Positions 18,219 through 27,950 are shown, numbered from the stretch's first letter. The stretch: DNA of 64,000 nucleotides from Radicibacter daui (GCA_030657355.1 CP131056.1:124001-188000), one strand, 5' to 3'. Made by a program: numbers and translations. The notes: a model not told the origin generated them from the letters alone.

Positions 18219-19267
18219 TCACCAACGCATCGCGCCCCACGGCCGGCAGTGGACCCGAAGCCAGCGTTTCGCTGAGCTTCGACGATAATCGCCTGTTGCC
18301 CTTCCTTTATGGTGAGCATGACCGCCATCTGGCGCGCATCGAACACCAGCTCGGCGTCAGCATCGGCTCGCGGGGAAACACCGTGACGCTGAGCGGCAAC
18401 GCCGAGTCCGTCGCCATGGCGCAGGGCATTCTTGAAAGCTTGTGGCAGAAATTGCTGCGCGGCGCCGAGATCGGCCCGGGCGAGATCGATGCCGCCATCC
18501 GCATGAGCCTCAATATGCCCGAACCTGCTCCGCGCCCGCCCGCTGGTGCCCCCGCCCGTCCCGCCGTCAATGGCACGGGCGCTCCCGGCGAACTTGCCAT
18601 CCGCACCCGCCGGCGCACCGTCGAACCGCGCTCGCCGCGCCAGGCGACCTATGTCGAGGCGTTGCAGCGCTATCGCATGGTCTTCGGCATCGGCCCGGCC
18701 GGCACCGGCAAGACCTATCTCGCCGTCGCGCAGGCAGTCTCCGCCCTCGTCAGCGGCGCCGTCGAGCGCATCATCCTCTCCCGCCCGGCAGTGGAAGCGG
18801 GTGAGCGGCTGGGCTTCCTGCCCGGCGACATGAAGGACAAGGTCGACCCCTACCTGCGTCCGCTCTACGACGCGCTGCACGACATGCTGCCCGCCGATCA
18901 GGTTGCCAAGCGCATGGAAAGCGGCGAGATCGAAGTAGCGCCGCTGGCCTTCATGCGCGGCCGTACCCTGGCCCACTCCTTCGTCATCCTCGACGAGGCG
19001 CAGAACACCACCGCCATGCAGATGAAGATGTTCCTGACCCGTCTGGGCGAGGGCAGCCGCATGGTGATCACCGGCGACACCAGCCAGATCGACCTTCCGC
19101 GCGGTACCGTCTCCGGCCTCAAGGAGGCCATGCGCATCCTTGACGGGGTGGATGGCATTTCCTTCATTCATTTCCAGCACGGGGACGTGGTGCGAGACGA
19201 GCTGGTGGCACGCATCGTCCGCGCCTATGACGAAAGCGACCGCGAAATACCGAACGCCGATGTCTGA
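18215..19267 (+). CDS. phoH: PhoH-like ATPase (YbeZ)
   Basis: A 350-residue PhoH-family P-loop protein. It has an N-terminal KH-like region and then Walker A GPAGTGKT (160-167), [19 protein letters not shown], and the Walker B segment [11 protein letters not shown], followed by [20 protein letters not shown]. The family is linked to RNA metabolism and pairs with the endoribonuclease YbeY. The TTG start (TTGA overlap with miaB) is inferred from coupling, as no ATG occurs before the conserved domain begins. ybeY overlaps its 3' end by eight bases. Confidence 0.93.
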   Translation: MITNASRPTAGSGPEASVSLSFDDNRLLPFLYGEHDRHLARIEHQLGVSIGSRGNTVTLSGNAESVAMAQGILESLWQKLLRGAEIGPGEIDAAIRMSLNMPEPAPRPPAGAPARPAVNGTGAPGELAIRTRRRTVEPRSPRQATYVEALQRYRMVFGIGPAGTGKTYLAVAQAVSALVSGAVERIILSRPAVEAGERLGFLPGDMKDKVDPYLRPLYDALHDMLPADQVAKRMESGEIEVAPLAFMRGRTLAHSFVILDEAQNTTAMQMKMFLTRLGEGSRMVITGDTSQIDLPRGTVSGLKEAMRILDGVDGISFIHFQHGDVVRDELVARIVRAYDESDREIPNADV

Positions 19268-19862
19268 CCCCGCTTCCCCTCTGCCGCCCAGGCCGGCAAG
19301 CGATCTCGATATCGATCTGGCGATCGTCGTCGAGGAAGACTGCTGGAACGAGGCCCTGCCGGACGCTGAAAGGCTGATCCGTATCGCCGCGCTTGCGGCG
19401 CTGGAAGCAAGCCAGGACCGGCTGCCGGCTTCTGCCCTGAATGGCCTCGGCACCGAACTGTCGGTGGTGCTGGCCAATGATGCGGTCGTTCAGGCCCTCA
19501 ACCGCGATTATCGCGGCAAGGACAAACCGACCAACGTGCTCTCCTTCGCCCTCACCGAGGGCGAGGAGATGCCGGGTAGCGGTGAAGGCCCGACGGCGCT
19601 TGGCGATATCGTGCTGGCGCTGGAGACCATCGCCCGCGAGGCGGCCGAGCAATCCAAACCCCTGCATGACCACACCATGCATCTTGTTGTGCATGGTGTG
19701 CTGCATCTCCTGGGATGGGACCATCTGGAAGAGGCGGAAGCCGAAGAGATGGAAACCCGCGAAACCCAGATTCTGGCGGGCCTCGGGGTTTCCAACCCCT
19801 ACGCCATGCCCTTTTCCCTTGATGACACCGACGAAGAGGATGATGAGCCAAGATCGCAGTGA
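19260..19862 (+). CDS. ybeY: Endoribonuclease YbeY (rRNA maturation factor)
   Basis: A 200-residue zinc-dependent endoribonuclease for 16S rRNA 3' processing and ribosome quality control. The metal site HLVVHGVLHLLGWDH fits the HGxLHLxGxDH signature, preceded by NRDYRGKDKPTNVLSFAL and LGDIVLA. The ATG at 19260 overlaps phoH. An N-terminal extension of about 45 residues is typical of alphaproteobacterial forms. The reading frame ends inside the start of corC (overlap of about 20 bases), continuing the coupled operon. Confidence 0.95.
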   Translation: MSDPASPLPPRPASDLDIDLAIVVEEDCWNEALPDAERLIRIAALAALEASQDRLPASALNGLGTELSVVLANDAVVQALNRDYRGKDKPTNVLSFALTEGEEMPGSGEGPTALGDIVLALETIAREAAEQSKPLHDHTMHLVVHGVLHLLGWDHLEEAEAEEMETRETQILAGLGVSNPYAMPFSLDDTDEEDDEPRSQ

Positions 19863-20820
19863 GCCTTCGCCTGTGGCGCTTCCTGCCACCCGCGAGGGCG
19901 TGACCACCGCCGAGAGACCGGACGAAGGTTCCGGTGGCGACGACCAAAGTAGCCTCGCGCACCAGCTGGCAAGCTGGGTGCGCAATCTCGTCAGTGGCAA
20001 ACGCAGCAACGACGATCTGAGAGAATCGATCGAGGAGCTGATTGGCGACACGCTCGAGTCCGAGGGCGGCATCGATGCCGAGCAGCGTCTGTTGCTCACC
20101 AACATCCTCAAGCTCCACGACCTGACGGTGGTGGATGTGATGGTGCCCCGCGCGGACATCATCGCTGTCGAGGACGGGCTCGATATCGAGGCGCTTGCCC
20201 GGCGCTTCGTGACCGTGGGCCATTCGCGCATGCCGGTCTATCGCGATACGCTCGATGACGTACTGGGATTCATCCATATCAAGGACGCCATGGCGGCCCT
20301 GCTCGACCCGGCGCGGACAAAGAAGCCGGGCGATCTTCTGCGCAACGTCCTTATCGTAGCCCCCAGCATGTCGGTCAGCGATCTGCTGCTGGACATGCGC
20401 CTCAGCCGGACACACATGGCGATGGTGGTCGACGAGTTCGGCGGCATCGACGGGCTGGTGACAATCGAGGATCTCATGGAAGAGATCGTCGGCGACATCA
20501 ATGACGAGCACGACAGCGCGCCGACCACGCAAATGGTCCAGCGCCCGGATGGCAGTCTGGTGCTCGACGCCCGTGTGGCGCTGGAGGATGTAGAGGCAAG
20601 GCTCGGTCCTTTCCTTGATGAGGAAGAACGCGAGGAAATCGACACCATCGGCGGCCTCGTCGCCGCGATTGCCGGCCGGGTCCCGGCCCGCGGCGAATTG
20701 CTGACGCACGAGCCGAGCGGCATCGAATTCGAAGTTCTGGATGCCGACCCCCGGCGCATCAAGCGGGTCCGCTTGCGCCTGCCCGAAAGCTTTACTTCCC
20801 GCACCGGGGAAAAGGACTGA
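19843..20820 (+). CDS. corC: CorC/HlyC-type CBS-domain protein
   Basis: A 325-residue cytoplasmic protein with two CBS motifs (VVDVMVPRADIIAVE and the second around LSRTHMAMVVDEFGGIDGLVTIEDLMEEIVGDI) and a C-terminal CorC_HlyC transporter-associated domain. No DUF21 membrane domain is present, as in E. coli CorC, which is linked to Mg2+/Co2+ efflux. ATG occurs at both 19840 and 19843; the second is used here, but the difference is one residue. It lies between ybeY and lnt as in most proteobacteria. Confidence 0.92.
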   Translation: MSQDRSEPSPVALPATREGVTTAERPDEGSGGDDQSSLAHQLASWVRNLVSGKRSNDDLRESIEELIGDTLESEGGIDAEQRLLLTNILKLHDLTVVDVMVPRADIIAVEDGLDIEALARRFVTVGHSRMPVYRDTLDDVLGFIHIKDAMAALLDPARTKKPGDLLRNVLIVAPSMSVSDLLLDMRLSRTHMAMVVDEFGGIDGLVTIEDLMEEIVGDINDEHDSAPTTQMVQRPDGSLVLDARVALEDVEARLGPFLDEEEREEIDTIGGLVAAIAGRVPARGELLTHEPSGIEFEVLDADPRRIKRVRLRLPESFTSRTGEKD

Positions 20821-20825
20821 TCCGA

Positions 20826-22409
20826 ATGCTGGAAAAGCTGCGTGGGGCGGCGCTGTGGCTGGGCGCGCTGCCGCCCTGGCGCCGTGCCGGCATGGCTCTG
20901 GTGCTCGGCCTTCTCAGCGCCTTCTCGATGGCACCGGTCTATGCCTTCCCCATCTGGTGGATCACCCTTCCGGGGCTGCTCTGGCTGCTGGAAGGGGTGA
21001 AGACGCGCCGCGGCGCCTTCGCTCTCGGCTGGAGCTTCGGCTTCGGCTTCTTCATCCTCAGCCTCTACTGGGTCACCTTCGCCATCCTCGTCGATTTCGA
21101 CAAGGACTGGCCGTTCCTGCCCTTTTCCGTCACCGGCCTGCCGGCACTGATGGCGCTCTTTACCGGCCTTGCGCTGGTGGGAGCCTTTGCCGTGCCGCGT
21201 ACGGGCCTGCGCGTCATCGCCTTCGCCGCATCATGGGCAGCCACCGAGTGGCTGAGAGGCCACGCGCTGACCGGCTTTCCCTGGAACCTGGCCGGTTATA
21301 GCTGGGGCGGCATCCTGCCGGTCCTGCAGCTGACGGCCTGGACCGGTATCTATGGCCTTTCCCTCGTCACCGTTCTGGCAGCGGCCACCCCGGCGTTGCT
21401 GCTGTGGTGGCGGCCGCGCCTTGCCCTCGGCGCCATCGGCCTCGGCATCGCCGCGCTGGCCATGATCGGCATCGGCGGCGAGATGCGCCTTTCCGCCATC
21501 GGCACGGTTGCCAGCGTCCCTGACATGCGGCTGCGCCTGGTGCCCGGGGACGTTCCGCAGAACGAAAAATGGCAGGCCGCCAATGCCAACCGCTTCTTCG
21601 TCGATTATCTGAAGCGCATGGCCCAGCCACCGGCGGCTGGCGAGAAGGCGCCGAACGTCGCCATCTGGCCTGAGACCGCCATTACCGGAACCGTCGATAC
21701 TGACCCGTCCCGCCGGGCGGCAATCGCCGCAGCGGTGCCGCCCGGCGGATACGCCATCGTCGGCGCCCCCCGTGTCGAACGGCAGCCGCTGCCGGGCGGG
21801 GGCGACAAGCCAATTTTCTACAACAGCCTCTTTGCCGTTGACGATCTCGGGCTGATGGCCGCGGCCTATGACAAGCATCATCTTGTCCCGTTTGGCGAAT
21901 ACCTGCCCTTCAGCGACATCCTGCCGCTTGGCGCCATTGCCGCCGGCCTCAGCGACTTCCATTCCGGTCCCGGCCCGGCCACAGTGCTGATGCACGGTGT
22001 GCCGCCCTTCAGCCCGCTCATCTGCTATGAAGCAATCTTTCCCGGTGCCGTGACAGCGCCCGGGCCGATCGCACCGCGCTGGCTGCTCAACATCACCAAC
22101 GATGCCTGGTTCGGCAACAGTGCCGGCCCTTACCAGCATTTCGGTATCGCCCGTGTGCGCGCCATTGAAACCGGCCTGCCGCTGGTGCGTGTTGCCAATG
22201 CCGGTATCAGTGCGGTGGTGGATCCCGCCGGCCGTATCCTCGCCTCTCTACCGCTTGGCGCAACCGGCCCGCTGGACGCAGACTTGCCAGAGGCCCTCTT
22301 GCAGCCTACCCTTTATCAATCCGCCGGAGATACTCTCTTCTGGGTTGCAACGATTATCTTGACCCTGATCTGCATCGGCACCGCAAGGCGGCGCCGCGCC
22401 GACCGGTAA
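20826..22409 (+). CDS. lnt: Apolipoprotein N-acyltransferase
   Basis: A 527-residue inner-membrane enzyme that N-acylates the terminal cysteine of lipoproteins. About six N-terminal helices precede the nitrilase-like domain, whose triad is recognisable: Glu in IWPETAITG, Lys in YDKHHLVPFGEYLPF and Cys in ICYEAIFPG; NITNDAWFGNSAGPYQHF is a family signature. A last helix lies near the C-terminus. It starts five bases after corC, so it is in the same operon. Confidence 0.95.
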   Translation: MLEKLRGAALWLGALPPWRRAGMALVLGLLSAFSMAPVYAFPIWWITLPGLLWLLEGVKTRRGAFALGWSFGFGFFILSLYWVTFAILVDFDKDWPFLPFSVTGLPALMALFTGLALVGAFAVPRTGLRVIAFAASWAATEWLRGHALTGFPWNLAGYSWGGILPVLQLTAWTGIYGLSLVTVLAAATPALLLWWRPRLALGAIGLGIAALAMIGIGGEMRLSAIGTVASVPDMRLRLVPGDVPQNEKWQAANANRFFVDYLKRMAQPPAAGEKAPNVAIWPETAITGTVDTDPSRRAAIAAAVPPGGYAIVGAPRVERQPLPGGGDKPIFYNSLFAVDDLGLMAAAYDKHHLVPFGEYLPFSDILPLGAIAAGLSDFHSGPGPATVLMHGVPPFSPLICYEAIFPGAVTAPGPIAPRWLLNITNDAWFGNSAGPYQHFGIARVRAIETGLPLVRVANAGISAVVDPAGRILASLPLGATGPLDADLPEALLQPTLYQSAGDTLFWVATIILTLICIGTARRRRADR

Positions 22410-22489
22410 AAGGCATCGGCCCCAGCGACGAAAGCACATCGGCTCCGGCCTGTTGCCCTGCCAAAGGGCCTGAAACTGGGGGAAGCACG

Positions 22490-22990
22490 ATGGAGAATTC
22501 GAGCCGGGGCCGCCGCGGGCTGGGACGCAACAAATCTTCTGCCCCCAATCCGGTCGACACTCATGTCGGCACGCGGGTACGCCTGCGTCGCACCCTTCTG
22601 GGCATGAGCCAGGAAAAGCTCGGCGAGGCGATCGGCCTCACTTTCCAGCAGGTGCAGAAATATGAACGCGGGGCCAACCGCATCGGCGCCAGCCGGCTTT
22701 ATGATCTGAGCCAGGTGCTGGACGTGCCGGTCAGTTTCTTTTTCGACGACATGCCCGAAGGCACGCTCAGCAGCATCGACAGCGCCACCGGGCTTGGCCT
22801 GTCGGAAGGCTCGCAATCCTCCTTCAGCCATCACGCCGACCCGATGAGCCAGCCGGACACGGCTGAACTCGCCCGCGCCTTCTCCTCCCTCGACGATGTC
22901 GTCGTGCGCCGCCGTATCTACGACCTTGCCCGCTCGCTTGCGGTGCCGTTTGGCGCCGAAGAGCCGGCAGGCGATGAGGAAAACAGCTAA
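22490..22990 (+). CDS. XRE-family helix-turn-helix transcriptional regulator
   Basis: A 166-residue cytoplasmic regulator with a Cro/CI-type HTH: VGTRVRLRRTLLGMSQEKLGEAIGLTFQQVQKYERGANRI (about residues 26-65), then LYDLSQVLDVPVSFFFDDM. The rest is low-complexity and probably a partner or ligand region. This HTH gene is conserved between lnt and metK in many alphaproteobacteria; its targets are not established from sequence. Preceded by GGGGGAAGC, a good Shine-Dalgarno, 80 bases after lnt. Confidence 0.9.
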   Translation: MENSSRGRRGLGRNKSSAPNPVDTHVGTRVRLRRTLLGMSQEKLGEAIGLTFQQVQKYERGANRIGASRLYDLSQVLDVPVSFFFDDMPEGTLSSIDSATGLGLSEGSQSSFSHHADPMSQPDTAELARAFSSLDDVVVRRRIYDLARSLAVPFGAEEPAGDEENS

Positions 22991-23024
22991 TCCCTCCCGG
23001 CTTGACGACCTATCTGCCCGCTGC

Positions 23025-23045
23025 CACAAAAGCGATGCTTCTGTG
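23025..23045 (+). other. Hairpin in the metK upstream region
   Basis: CACAAAAGC and GCTTCTGTG pair (eight of nine positions) around GAT. A TTGACG hexamer lies just upstream at 23002-23007 and may be part of the metK promoter. No U-tract follows, so termination of the XRE transcript here is uncertain. Confidence 0.4.
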
Positions 23046-23111
23046 ACCTTGCCCGAGTTTTTCCGATTCGCGTGAGGCCACGGTTTTCGTTCCTTCCGCC
23101 GTCATTGATCC

Positions 23112-23134
23112 GGGGAGGCCCTGCCCCCCTTTTT
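23112..23134 (+). terminator. Terminator-like hairpin directly before the metK ribosome binding site
   Basis: GGGGAGG pairs with CCCCCC (one bulged A) around CCCTG and is followed by five T, ending only 18 bases before the GTG start. A terminator in this place can only make sense as an attenuator of metK. The stretch CCTCCCGG at 22993-23000 is almost complementary to its 5' arm. I see no match to the SAM-II or SAM/SAH riboswitch consensus. Confidence 0.5.
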
Positions 23135-23152
23135 GAGCGAGGACATTTATTC

Positions 23153-24325
23153 GTGGCGCACCGCAACTACCTGTTTACCAGCGAGTCCGTTTCCGAAGGT
23201 CATCCGGACAAGATTTGCGACCAGATCTCCGACACCATCGTCGACATCTATCTCGCTGCCGATCCCTACGCCCGCGTTGCTTGTGAGACCCTTGCCACCA
23301 CCAACCGCGTGGTTCTGGCGGGCGAAGTCCGCGGCCCCTCCAGCATCACGCCGGAGCAGCTGATTGCCGCCACCCGCGAGACCATTCGCGAGATCGGCTA
23401 CGAGCAGGATGGTTTCCACTGGGAAACGGCCAAAATCGACTGCTACCTGCATGCCCAGTCCGCCGACATCGCTGTCGGCGTCGACGCTGCAGGTGCCAAG
23501 GATGAAGGCGCTGGCGACCAGGGCATCATGTTCGGTTACGCCTGCCGCGAAACCGATGTGCTGATGCCGGCCCCGATCCTGTGGTCGCACCGCATCCTCA
23601 AGTCGCTCTCCGAAGCCCGCCGCTCCGGCATCACCGACATTCTCGGCCCCGACGCCAAGAGCCAGGTGACACTGGAATATGTCGACGGCCACCCGGTACG
23701 TGCAACCTCCGTGCTCGTCTCGACCCAGCATTCGGAAAAGGCGAAGCAGTCCGACATCCGCGACCTCGTGCGCGAGCATGTGCTGAAGGTGCTGCCGGAA
23801 GGCTGGATGCCGCCCGAGGACAAGTTCTACGTCAACCCGACCGGCCGTTTTGTCATTGGCGGCCCGGACGGCGATGCCGGCCTCACCGGCCGCAAGATCA
23901 TTGTCGACACCTATGGCGGCGCGGCCCCGCATGGCGGCGGCGCCTTCTCCGGCAAGGACCCGACCAAGGTTGACCGCTCGGCGGCCTATGCCATGCGTTA
24001 TCTGGCCAAGAACGTCGTAGCCGCCGGCCTTGCCGAGCGCTGCACGCTGCAGGTCAGCTATGCCATCGGCCTCAGCCATCCGCTCTCGCTCTATGTCGAC
24101 ACCCACGGCACCGGCGAAGTGGACGAGGCGAAGATCGCCTCTATGCTCATGGAGATGGTCAACCTGTCGCCGCGTGGCATTCGCGAGAAGCTGCAGTTGA
24201 ACCGCCCGATCTACAAGCGCTCTGCCTCCTACGGCCATTTCGGCCGCGATCCGGAAGCGGACGGTGGCTTCTCCTGGGAGCGCACCGACCTCGTGCCGGA
24301 ACTCAAGGCGGCATTCGGCGCCTGA
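23153..24325 (+). CDS. metK: S-adenosylmethionine synthetase
   Basis: A 390-residue enzyme that makes SAM from methionine and ATP. Signatures are complete: [57 protein letters not shown] and [19 protein letters not shown]. The GTG at 23153 ([13 protein letters not shown]) is chosen because the family begins within a few residues of YLFTSESV and GAGCGAGGA lies before it; an upstream in-frame ATG would run through the hairpin. trmB follows after 29 bases. Confidence 0.97.
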   Translation: MAHRNYLFTSESVSEGHPDKICDQISDTIVDIYLAADPYARVACETLATTNRVVLAGEVRGPSSITPEQLIAATRETIREIGYEQDGFHWETAKIDCYLHAQSADIAVGVDAAGAKDEGAGDQGIMFGYACRETDVLMPAPILWSHRILKSLSEARRSGITDILGPDAKSQVTLEYVDGHPVRATSVLVSTQHSEKAKQSDIRDLVREHVLKVLPEGWMPPEDKFYVNPTGRFVIGGPDGDAGLTGRKIIVDTYGGAAPHGGGAFSGKDPTKVDRSAAYAMRYLAKNVVAAGLAERCTLQVSYAIGLSHPLSLYVDTHGTGEVDEAKIASMLMEMVNLSPRGIREKLQLNRPIYKRSASYGHFGRDPEADGGFSWERTDLVPELKAAFGA

Positions 24326-24354
24326 GAAGACCTCCGTTACCAGGGTAAAACACA

Positions 24355-25110
24355 GTGACTGAAGACGATCTTCCCGCTTCGGCGGGTGGAGAGAGCGAGA
24401 CCGGGCCCCACAAGGGCCCGGTCAAGCATATCTATGGACGCCGCAAGGGCCGCCCGTTGCGCGCCCATCGCCAGCGTGCGCTGGAAGACTTGCTGCCGAA
24501 ACTGGCGCTGGAGACACCGGCCGAAGGCAGCCGCGTCGATCCAGTCACGCTCTTTGGCCGCGATGCCCCGATCTGGTTCGAAGTCGGCTTCGGCGGCGGT
24601 GAGCATCTGGCTGATCAGGCCGAACAGCATCCGGACGTCAATTTGATCGGCGCGGAATATTTCATCAACGGCGTGGCCTCGCTGCTGAAGCACATCGAAG
24701 AGCGCGATCTCGCCAATGTGCGCATCCTGCAGAACGATGCCCGGCTGCTGCTGGAATGCCTGCCCGATGGTGTGCTGGAGCGCATCTTCGTGCTCTTCGC
24801 CGATCCCTGGCGCAAGACACGCCACACCAGCCGCCGCTTCATCCAGGCCGAAACGCTGGCCTTGCTCGCCCGGCTGATGCCCGCAGGCGCAGAGCTTCGC
24901 CTTGCCAGCGACCATCCAAAATTGATCGACTGGTACGATGAGGTTCTGCCGGCCCATACCACGCCGCAAAGCCCGTTCGAGCTGGTCTGGCGCCAGCCGC
25001 TGGCGAGCTTTGACCGTCCGGCGGACTGGCCCAATACCCGCTATGAGCAAAAGGGCATCGCCGAAGGGCGCGAGCCGATTTACTGGCTGCTGCGCCGGCG
25101 CGGTAGCTGA
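24355..25110 (+). CDS. trmB: tRNA (guanine-N7-)-methyltransferase
   Basis: A 251-residue Rossmann-fold SAM-dependent enzyme making m7G46 in tRNA. Recognisable blocks are KHIYGRRKGRPLRAHRQRALEDLLP, WFEVGFGGGEHL (SAM-binding motif I), GAEYFINGVASLLKHI, FVLFADPWRKTRHTSRRF (the DPWpKxRHxKRR motif) and a tail TRYEQKG typical of TrmB. The GTG start follows metK by 29 bases, so methyl donor synthesis and a SAM-using enzyme are co-transcribed. Confidence 0.95.
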   Translation: MTEDDLPASAGGESETGPHKGPVKHIYGRRKGRPLRAHRQRALEDLLPKLALETPAEGSRVDPVTLFGRDAPIWFEVGFGGGEHLADQAEQHPDVNLIGAEYFINGVASLLKHIEERDLANVRILQNDARLLLECLPDGVLERIFVLFADPWRKTRHTSRRFIQAETLALLARLMPAGAELRLASDHPKLIDWYDEVLPAHTTPQSPFELVWRQPLASFDRPADWPNTRYEQKGIAEGREPIYWLLRRRGS

Positions 25111-25155
25111 TACCGGCCTCTGGCCGGGACGCAGGCGGAAATGAAGGAGAACAGA

Positions 25156-25509
25156 ATGACGGACGACTTCAATCCCCTGCGCCCGCCCAGCCGTATTCCG
25201 ATGGTGGTGGCGCTGCTCTATATCGCCAGTGTCGCCTTCGGCATCACCACCCTCATCGGCGTCATCATTGCTTATCTCTCACGGGCCGAGGCACGGGGAA
25301 CCTGGGCGGAATCGCATCTCACCTACCTTATCCGCACCTTCTGGATCGGCCTGCTGTTCGGCTTTCTGTCCGGTCTCCTGATGTGGGTCTTTGTCGGGGT
25401 GCCGCTGGCTCTTGCGACGCTGGTGTGGTTCCTCGTGCGCAGCATAAAGTCGCTCCTGAAGGCAAACCGCCAGGAGCCGATCGAGGCACCCTACACCTGG
25501 ATCTGGTGA
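25156..25509 (+). CDS. Small DUF4870-like membrane protein
   Basis: A 117-residue protein with two to three helices: VVALLYIASVAFGITTLIGVIIAYL and IGLLFGFLSGLLMWVFVGVPLALATLVWFLV. The loop between holds TWAESHLTYLIRTFW, a pattern shared with the DUF4870/YtaB-like group (W-x(3)-H..(Y/F)..RTFW). AAGGAG at 25144-25149 sits six bases before the ATG at 25156, which is preferred over the ATG at 25141. Function is unknown. Confidence 0.72.
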   Translation: MTDDFNPLRPPSRIPMVVALLYIASVAFGITTLIGVIIAYLSRAEARGTWAESHLTYLIRTFWIGLLFGFLSGLLMWVFVGVPLALATLVWFLVRSIKSLLKANRQEPIEAPYTWIW

Positions 25510-25535
25510 GCCCCGGACAGGCCGGGACGGCGCGC

Positions 25536-25563
25536 TTGCAATCCCCGATGATTTTGCTATAAC
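25536..25563 (+). promoter_or_regulatory. Promoter of the rimP-nusA-infB operon
   Basis: TTGCAA (25536-25541) and TATAAC (25558-25563) with a 16-base spacer form a good sigma-70 type promoter. Transcription would begin near 25570, leaving a leader of about 108 bases before rimP. Confidence 0.65.
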
Positions 25564-25582
25564 CCACGCCATCCATACGGTA

Positions 25583-25632
25583 GTCCCGATGGGACGGACC
25601 GCTCACGGAGTGGCCTCTTGGCCACTTTTTTT
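25583..25632 (+). promoter_or_regulatory. Attenuator-like leader of rimP-nusA-infB
   Basis: Two hairpins follow each other: GTCCC/GGGAC around GAT (25583-25595), then AGTGGCC/GGCCACT around TCTT (25609-25626) with seven T ending at 25632. The second is a full intrinsic terminator placed after the promoter and before the first gene, which implies regulated read-through. Premature terminators before rimP-nusA are known in other proteobacteria (the rimP leader RNA families); sequence similarity here could not be tested. Confidence 0.7.
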
Positions 25633-25677
25633 ATTCCCGCAATCGGGATTTGACACCCGGGAAGACGACAACACCGC

Positions 25678-26352
25678 ATGACCGCTGACACAGCGCCCCT
25701 CCCCCTGCTTGAGAATACCGGCCTCGGCGCGAAAGTTGCCGCGTTGCTGGCCCCGTCGCTGAGCGCGATGGGTTACGAGCTGGTGCGGGTGAAGCTGATC
25801 GGTGTCCCGGGTGCCAAGAGCATCAGCTCGACGCTGCAGATCATGATCGACCGTGCCGACGGGCACCCGATCAATGTTGACGACTGCGAGACGGCAAGCC
25901 GTTCGGTTTCCGCTATTCTCGATGTCGAAGACCCGATCTCTGGCGCCTATAATCTGGAGATGAGCTCTCCGGGCATTGACCGGCCGCTCACCCGCGCCAA
26001 GGATTTTGCCCGCTTTGCCGGCTTTGAAGCGCGGCTTGAAACCAGCCTGCCTGTCGACGGCCGGCGCCGCTTCAAGGGCGAGCTCAAAGGCCTTGCCGGT
26101 GAGGGACTCGAGACGGTGCAGATCGTCGTCGATGGCGAAGAGTTCAACGTGCCGCTGAGCGCACTGAGCCGGGCCAAGCTGGTCCTGACCGATGCGCTGA
26201 TCGCCTGGTCGCAGGCGCAGGCCGCCGCTGCGGGCGGCGGGGTCGAAGGCTCGATGCAGGATGTTGAAGAGATCGTTGAGGACGATCTCGTTGAAGATGA
26301 GCGCGACGATTTCGAGGATGACGCCGACGGCGCTCCCCGGAACGACGCTTGA
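25678..26352 (+). CDS. rimP: Ribosome maturation factor RimP
   Basis: A 224-residue protein for 30S subunit maturation. The RimP core is clear: GYELVRVKL near the N-terminus, then the DCETASRSVSAILDVEDPI and LEMSSPGIDRPL signature and the SH3-like C-domain RRRFKGELKGL. An acidic extension of about 50 residues, rich in Asp/Glu, ends the protein and goes beyond the usual length of about 150-170. First gene of the nusA operon behind the attenuator-like leader. Confidence 0.94.
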   Translation: MTADTAPLPLLENTGLGAKVAALLAPSLSAMGYELVRVKLIGVPGAKSISSTLQIMIDRADGHPINVDDCETASRSVSAILDVEDPISGAYNLEMSSPGIDRPLTRAKDFARFAGFEARLETSLPVDGRRRFKGELKGLAGEGLETVQIVVDGEEFNVPLSALSRAKLVLTDALIAWSQAQAAAAGGGVEGSMQDVEEIVEDDLVEDERDDFEDDADGAPRNDA

Positions 26353-26372
26353 GTTAGGCAGTCTGGGTAACG

Positions 26373-27926
26373 ATGGAAACGAAGATGTCGACACCCCGCT
26401 TGGAATTGCTGCAGGTCGCCGACGCCGTCGCGCGTGAAAAGAGCATCGACCGCGAAGAAGTGTTGCTGGCCATGGAGCTGGCGATCCAGAAGGCCGCCCG
26501 GTCCCGGTATGGCTATGAGCACGATATCCGTGCCCATATCGACCGCCGTAACGGCGAGATCACCATGGCGCGTTACCGCGAAGTGGTGGAAGAGGTCGAG
26601 AACGACGCCACGCAGCTGACCGAAGCCGAAGCCCAGGCCATCAAGCCGGGCCTTGCCGTCGGCGAATTCATCGTCGATCCGCTGCCGCCGCTGGATTTCG
26701 GCCGTATCGCCGCACAGACCGCCAAGCAGGTGATTGTGCAGCGCGTGCGCGAAGCTGAACGCGAGCGCCAGTACAATGAGTACAAGGACCGCACCGGCGA
26801 GATCATCAACGGTCTCGTCAAGCGCGTGGAATATGGCAACGTGACGGTCGATCTCGGCCGCGCCGAAGCCATCCTGCGCCGTGACGAACTGCTGCCGCGC
26901 GAGCACTTCAAGAATGGCGACCGTGTGCGCGCCTATATCTATGACGTGCGCCGCGAACAGCGGGGTCCGCAGATTTTCCTCTCGCGCACCCACACCCAGT
27001 TCATGGCCAAGCTGTTCGGCATGGAAGTGCCGGAGATCTATGACGGCATCATTGAAATCCGCGCCGTTGCCCGTGACCCGGGCAGCCGTGCCAAGATCGC
27101 CGTGATCTCCAAGGACAGCTCGATCGATCCGGTCGGTGCCTGCGTCGGTATGCGTGGCAGCCGCGTTCAGGCTGTCGTGCAGGAACTGCAGGGCGAGAAG
27201 ATCGACATCATTCCGTGGTCCGACGATCACGCCACATTCATCGTCAACGCGCTGGCGCCGGCCGAAGTCACCAAGGTGGTGCTCGACGACGACCAAAAGC
27301 GCATCGAAGTGGTGGTTCCGGACGAGCAGCTGAGCCTCGCCATCGGCCGCCGTGGCCAGAATGTGCGCCTGGCCTCCCAGCTCACCGGTTTCGACATCGA
27401 CATCCTGACGGATGAGGAAGAATCCGAACGCCGGGTCAAGGAAATGAACCAGCGCTCGCAGCTCTTCATCGACGCGCTTGATGTCGACGAAGTGATTGCC
27501 CAGCTGCTGGTCACCGAAGGCTTCTCGACCGTCGAGGAAATTGCCTTCGTCGACAATGACGAGCTGACCGATATCCAGGGCTTCGACGAGGACATCGCCG
27601 GCGAGCTGCGTAACCGCGCCCTCGTCTACCTCGAGCGTGAGCAGGAACAGCTGACCGAGCGCAGCAAGGAACTGGGTATCGCCCAGGACCTGCTGGACAA
27701 CGAGGCGCTGACCCTGCGCCAGATCGTCAAGCTGGGTGAAAACGGTGTGAAGACGCTCGACGATCTGGCGGATCTCGCCACCGACGAGCTGCGTGAATTC
27801 CTCGGGGAGAAGGAAGTTACCGAGTCTGCGGCGAATGCCATCATCATGGCGGCACGCGCGCATTGGTTTGCTGACGCCCAAGACGGCGACGAGTCCGGCA
27901 CCGATGGTGCCGAACAGTCGGCCTGA
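26373..27926 (+). CDS. nusA: Transcription termination/antitermination factor NusA
   Basis: A 517-residue RNA polymerase elongation factor. The order is an N-terminal polymerase-binding domain ([31 protein letters not shown]), S1 domain ([27 protein letters not shown]), two KH domains ([21 protein letters not shown] and [20 protein letters not shown]) and acidic C-terminal AR-type repeats. It acts in pausing, termination and rRNA antitermination and may act on its own leader. Start could be 26373 or 26385. Confidence 0.97.
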   Translation: METKMSTPRLELLQVADAVAREKSIDREEVLLAMELAIQKAARSRYGYEHDIRAHIDRRNGEITMARYREVVEEVENDATQLTEAEAQAIKPGLAVGEFIVDPLPPLDFGRIAAQTAKQVIVQRVREAERERQYNEYKDRTGEIINGLVKRVEYGNVTVDLGRAEAILRRDELLPREHFKNGDRVRAYIYDVRREQRGPQIFLSRTHTQFMAKLFGMEVPEIYDGIIEIRAVARDPGSRAKIAVISKDSSIDPVGACVGMRGSRVQAVVQELQGEKIDIIPWSDDHATFIVNALAPAEVTKVVLDDDQKRIEVVVPDEQLSLAIGRRGQNVRLASQLTGFDIDILTDEEESERRVKEMNQRSQLFIDALDVDEVIAQLLVTEGFSTVEEIAFVDNDELTDIQGFDEDIAGELRNRALVYLEREQEQLTERSKELGIAQDLLDNEALTLRQIVKLGENGVKTLDDLADLATDELREFLGEKEVTESAANAIIMAARAHWFADAQDGDESGTDGAEQSA

Positions 27927-27950
27927 CGGTCGTGGTCAGGAGCGTGAGAG

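Noticed and set aside
25947-27881. A 644-codon minus-strand open frame across rimP and nusA
   Set aside because: Runs through two conserved genes in antisense; low-complexity translation, no ribosome binding site.
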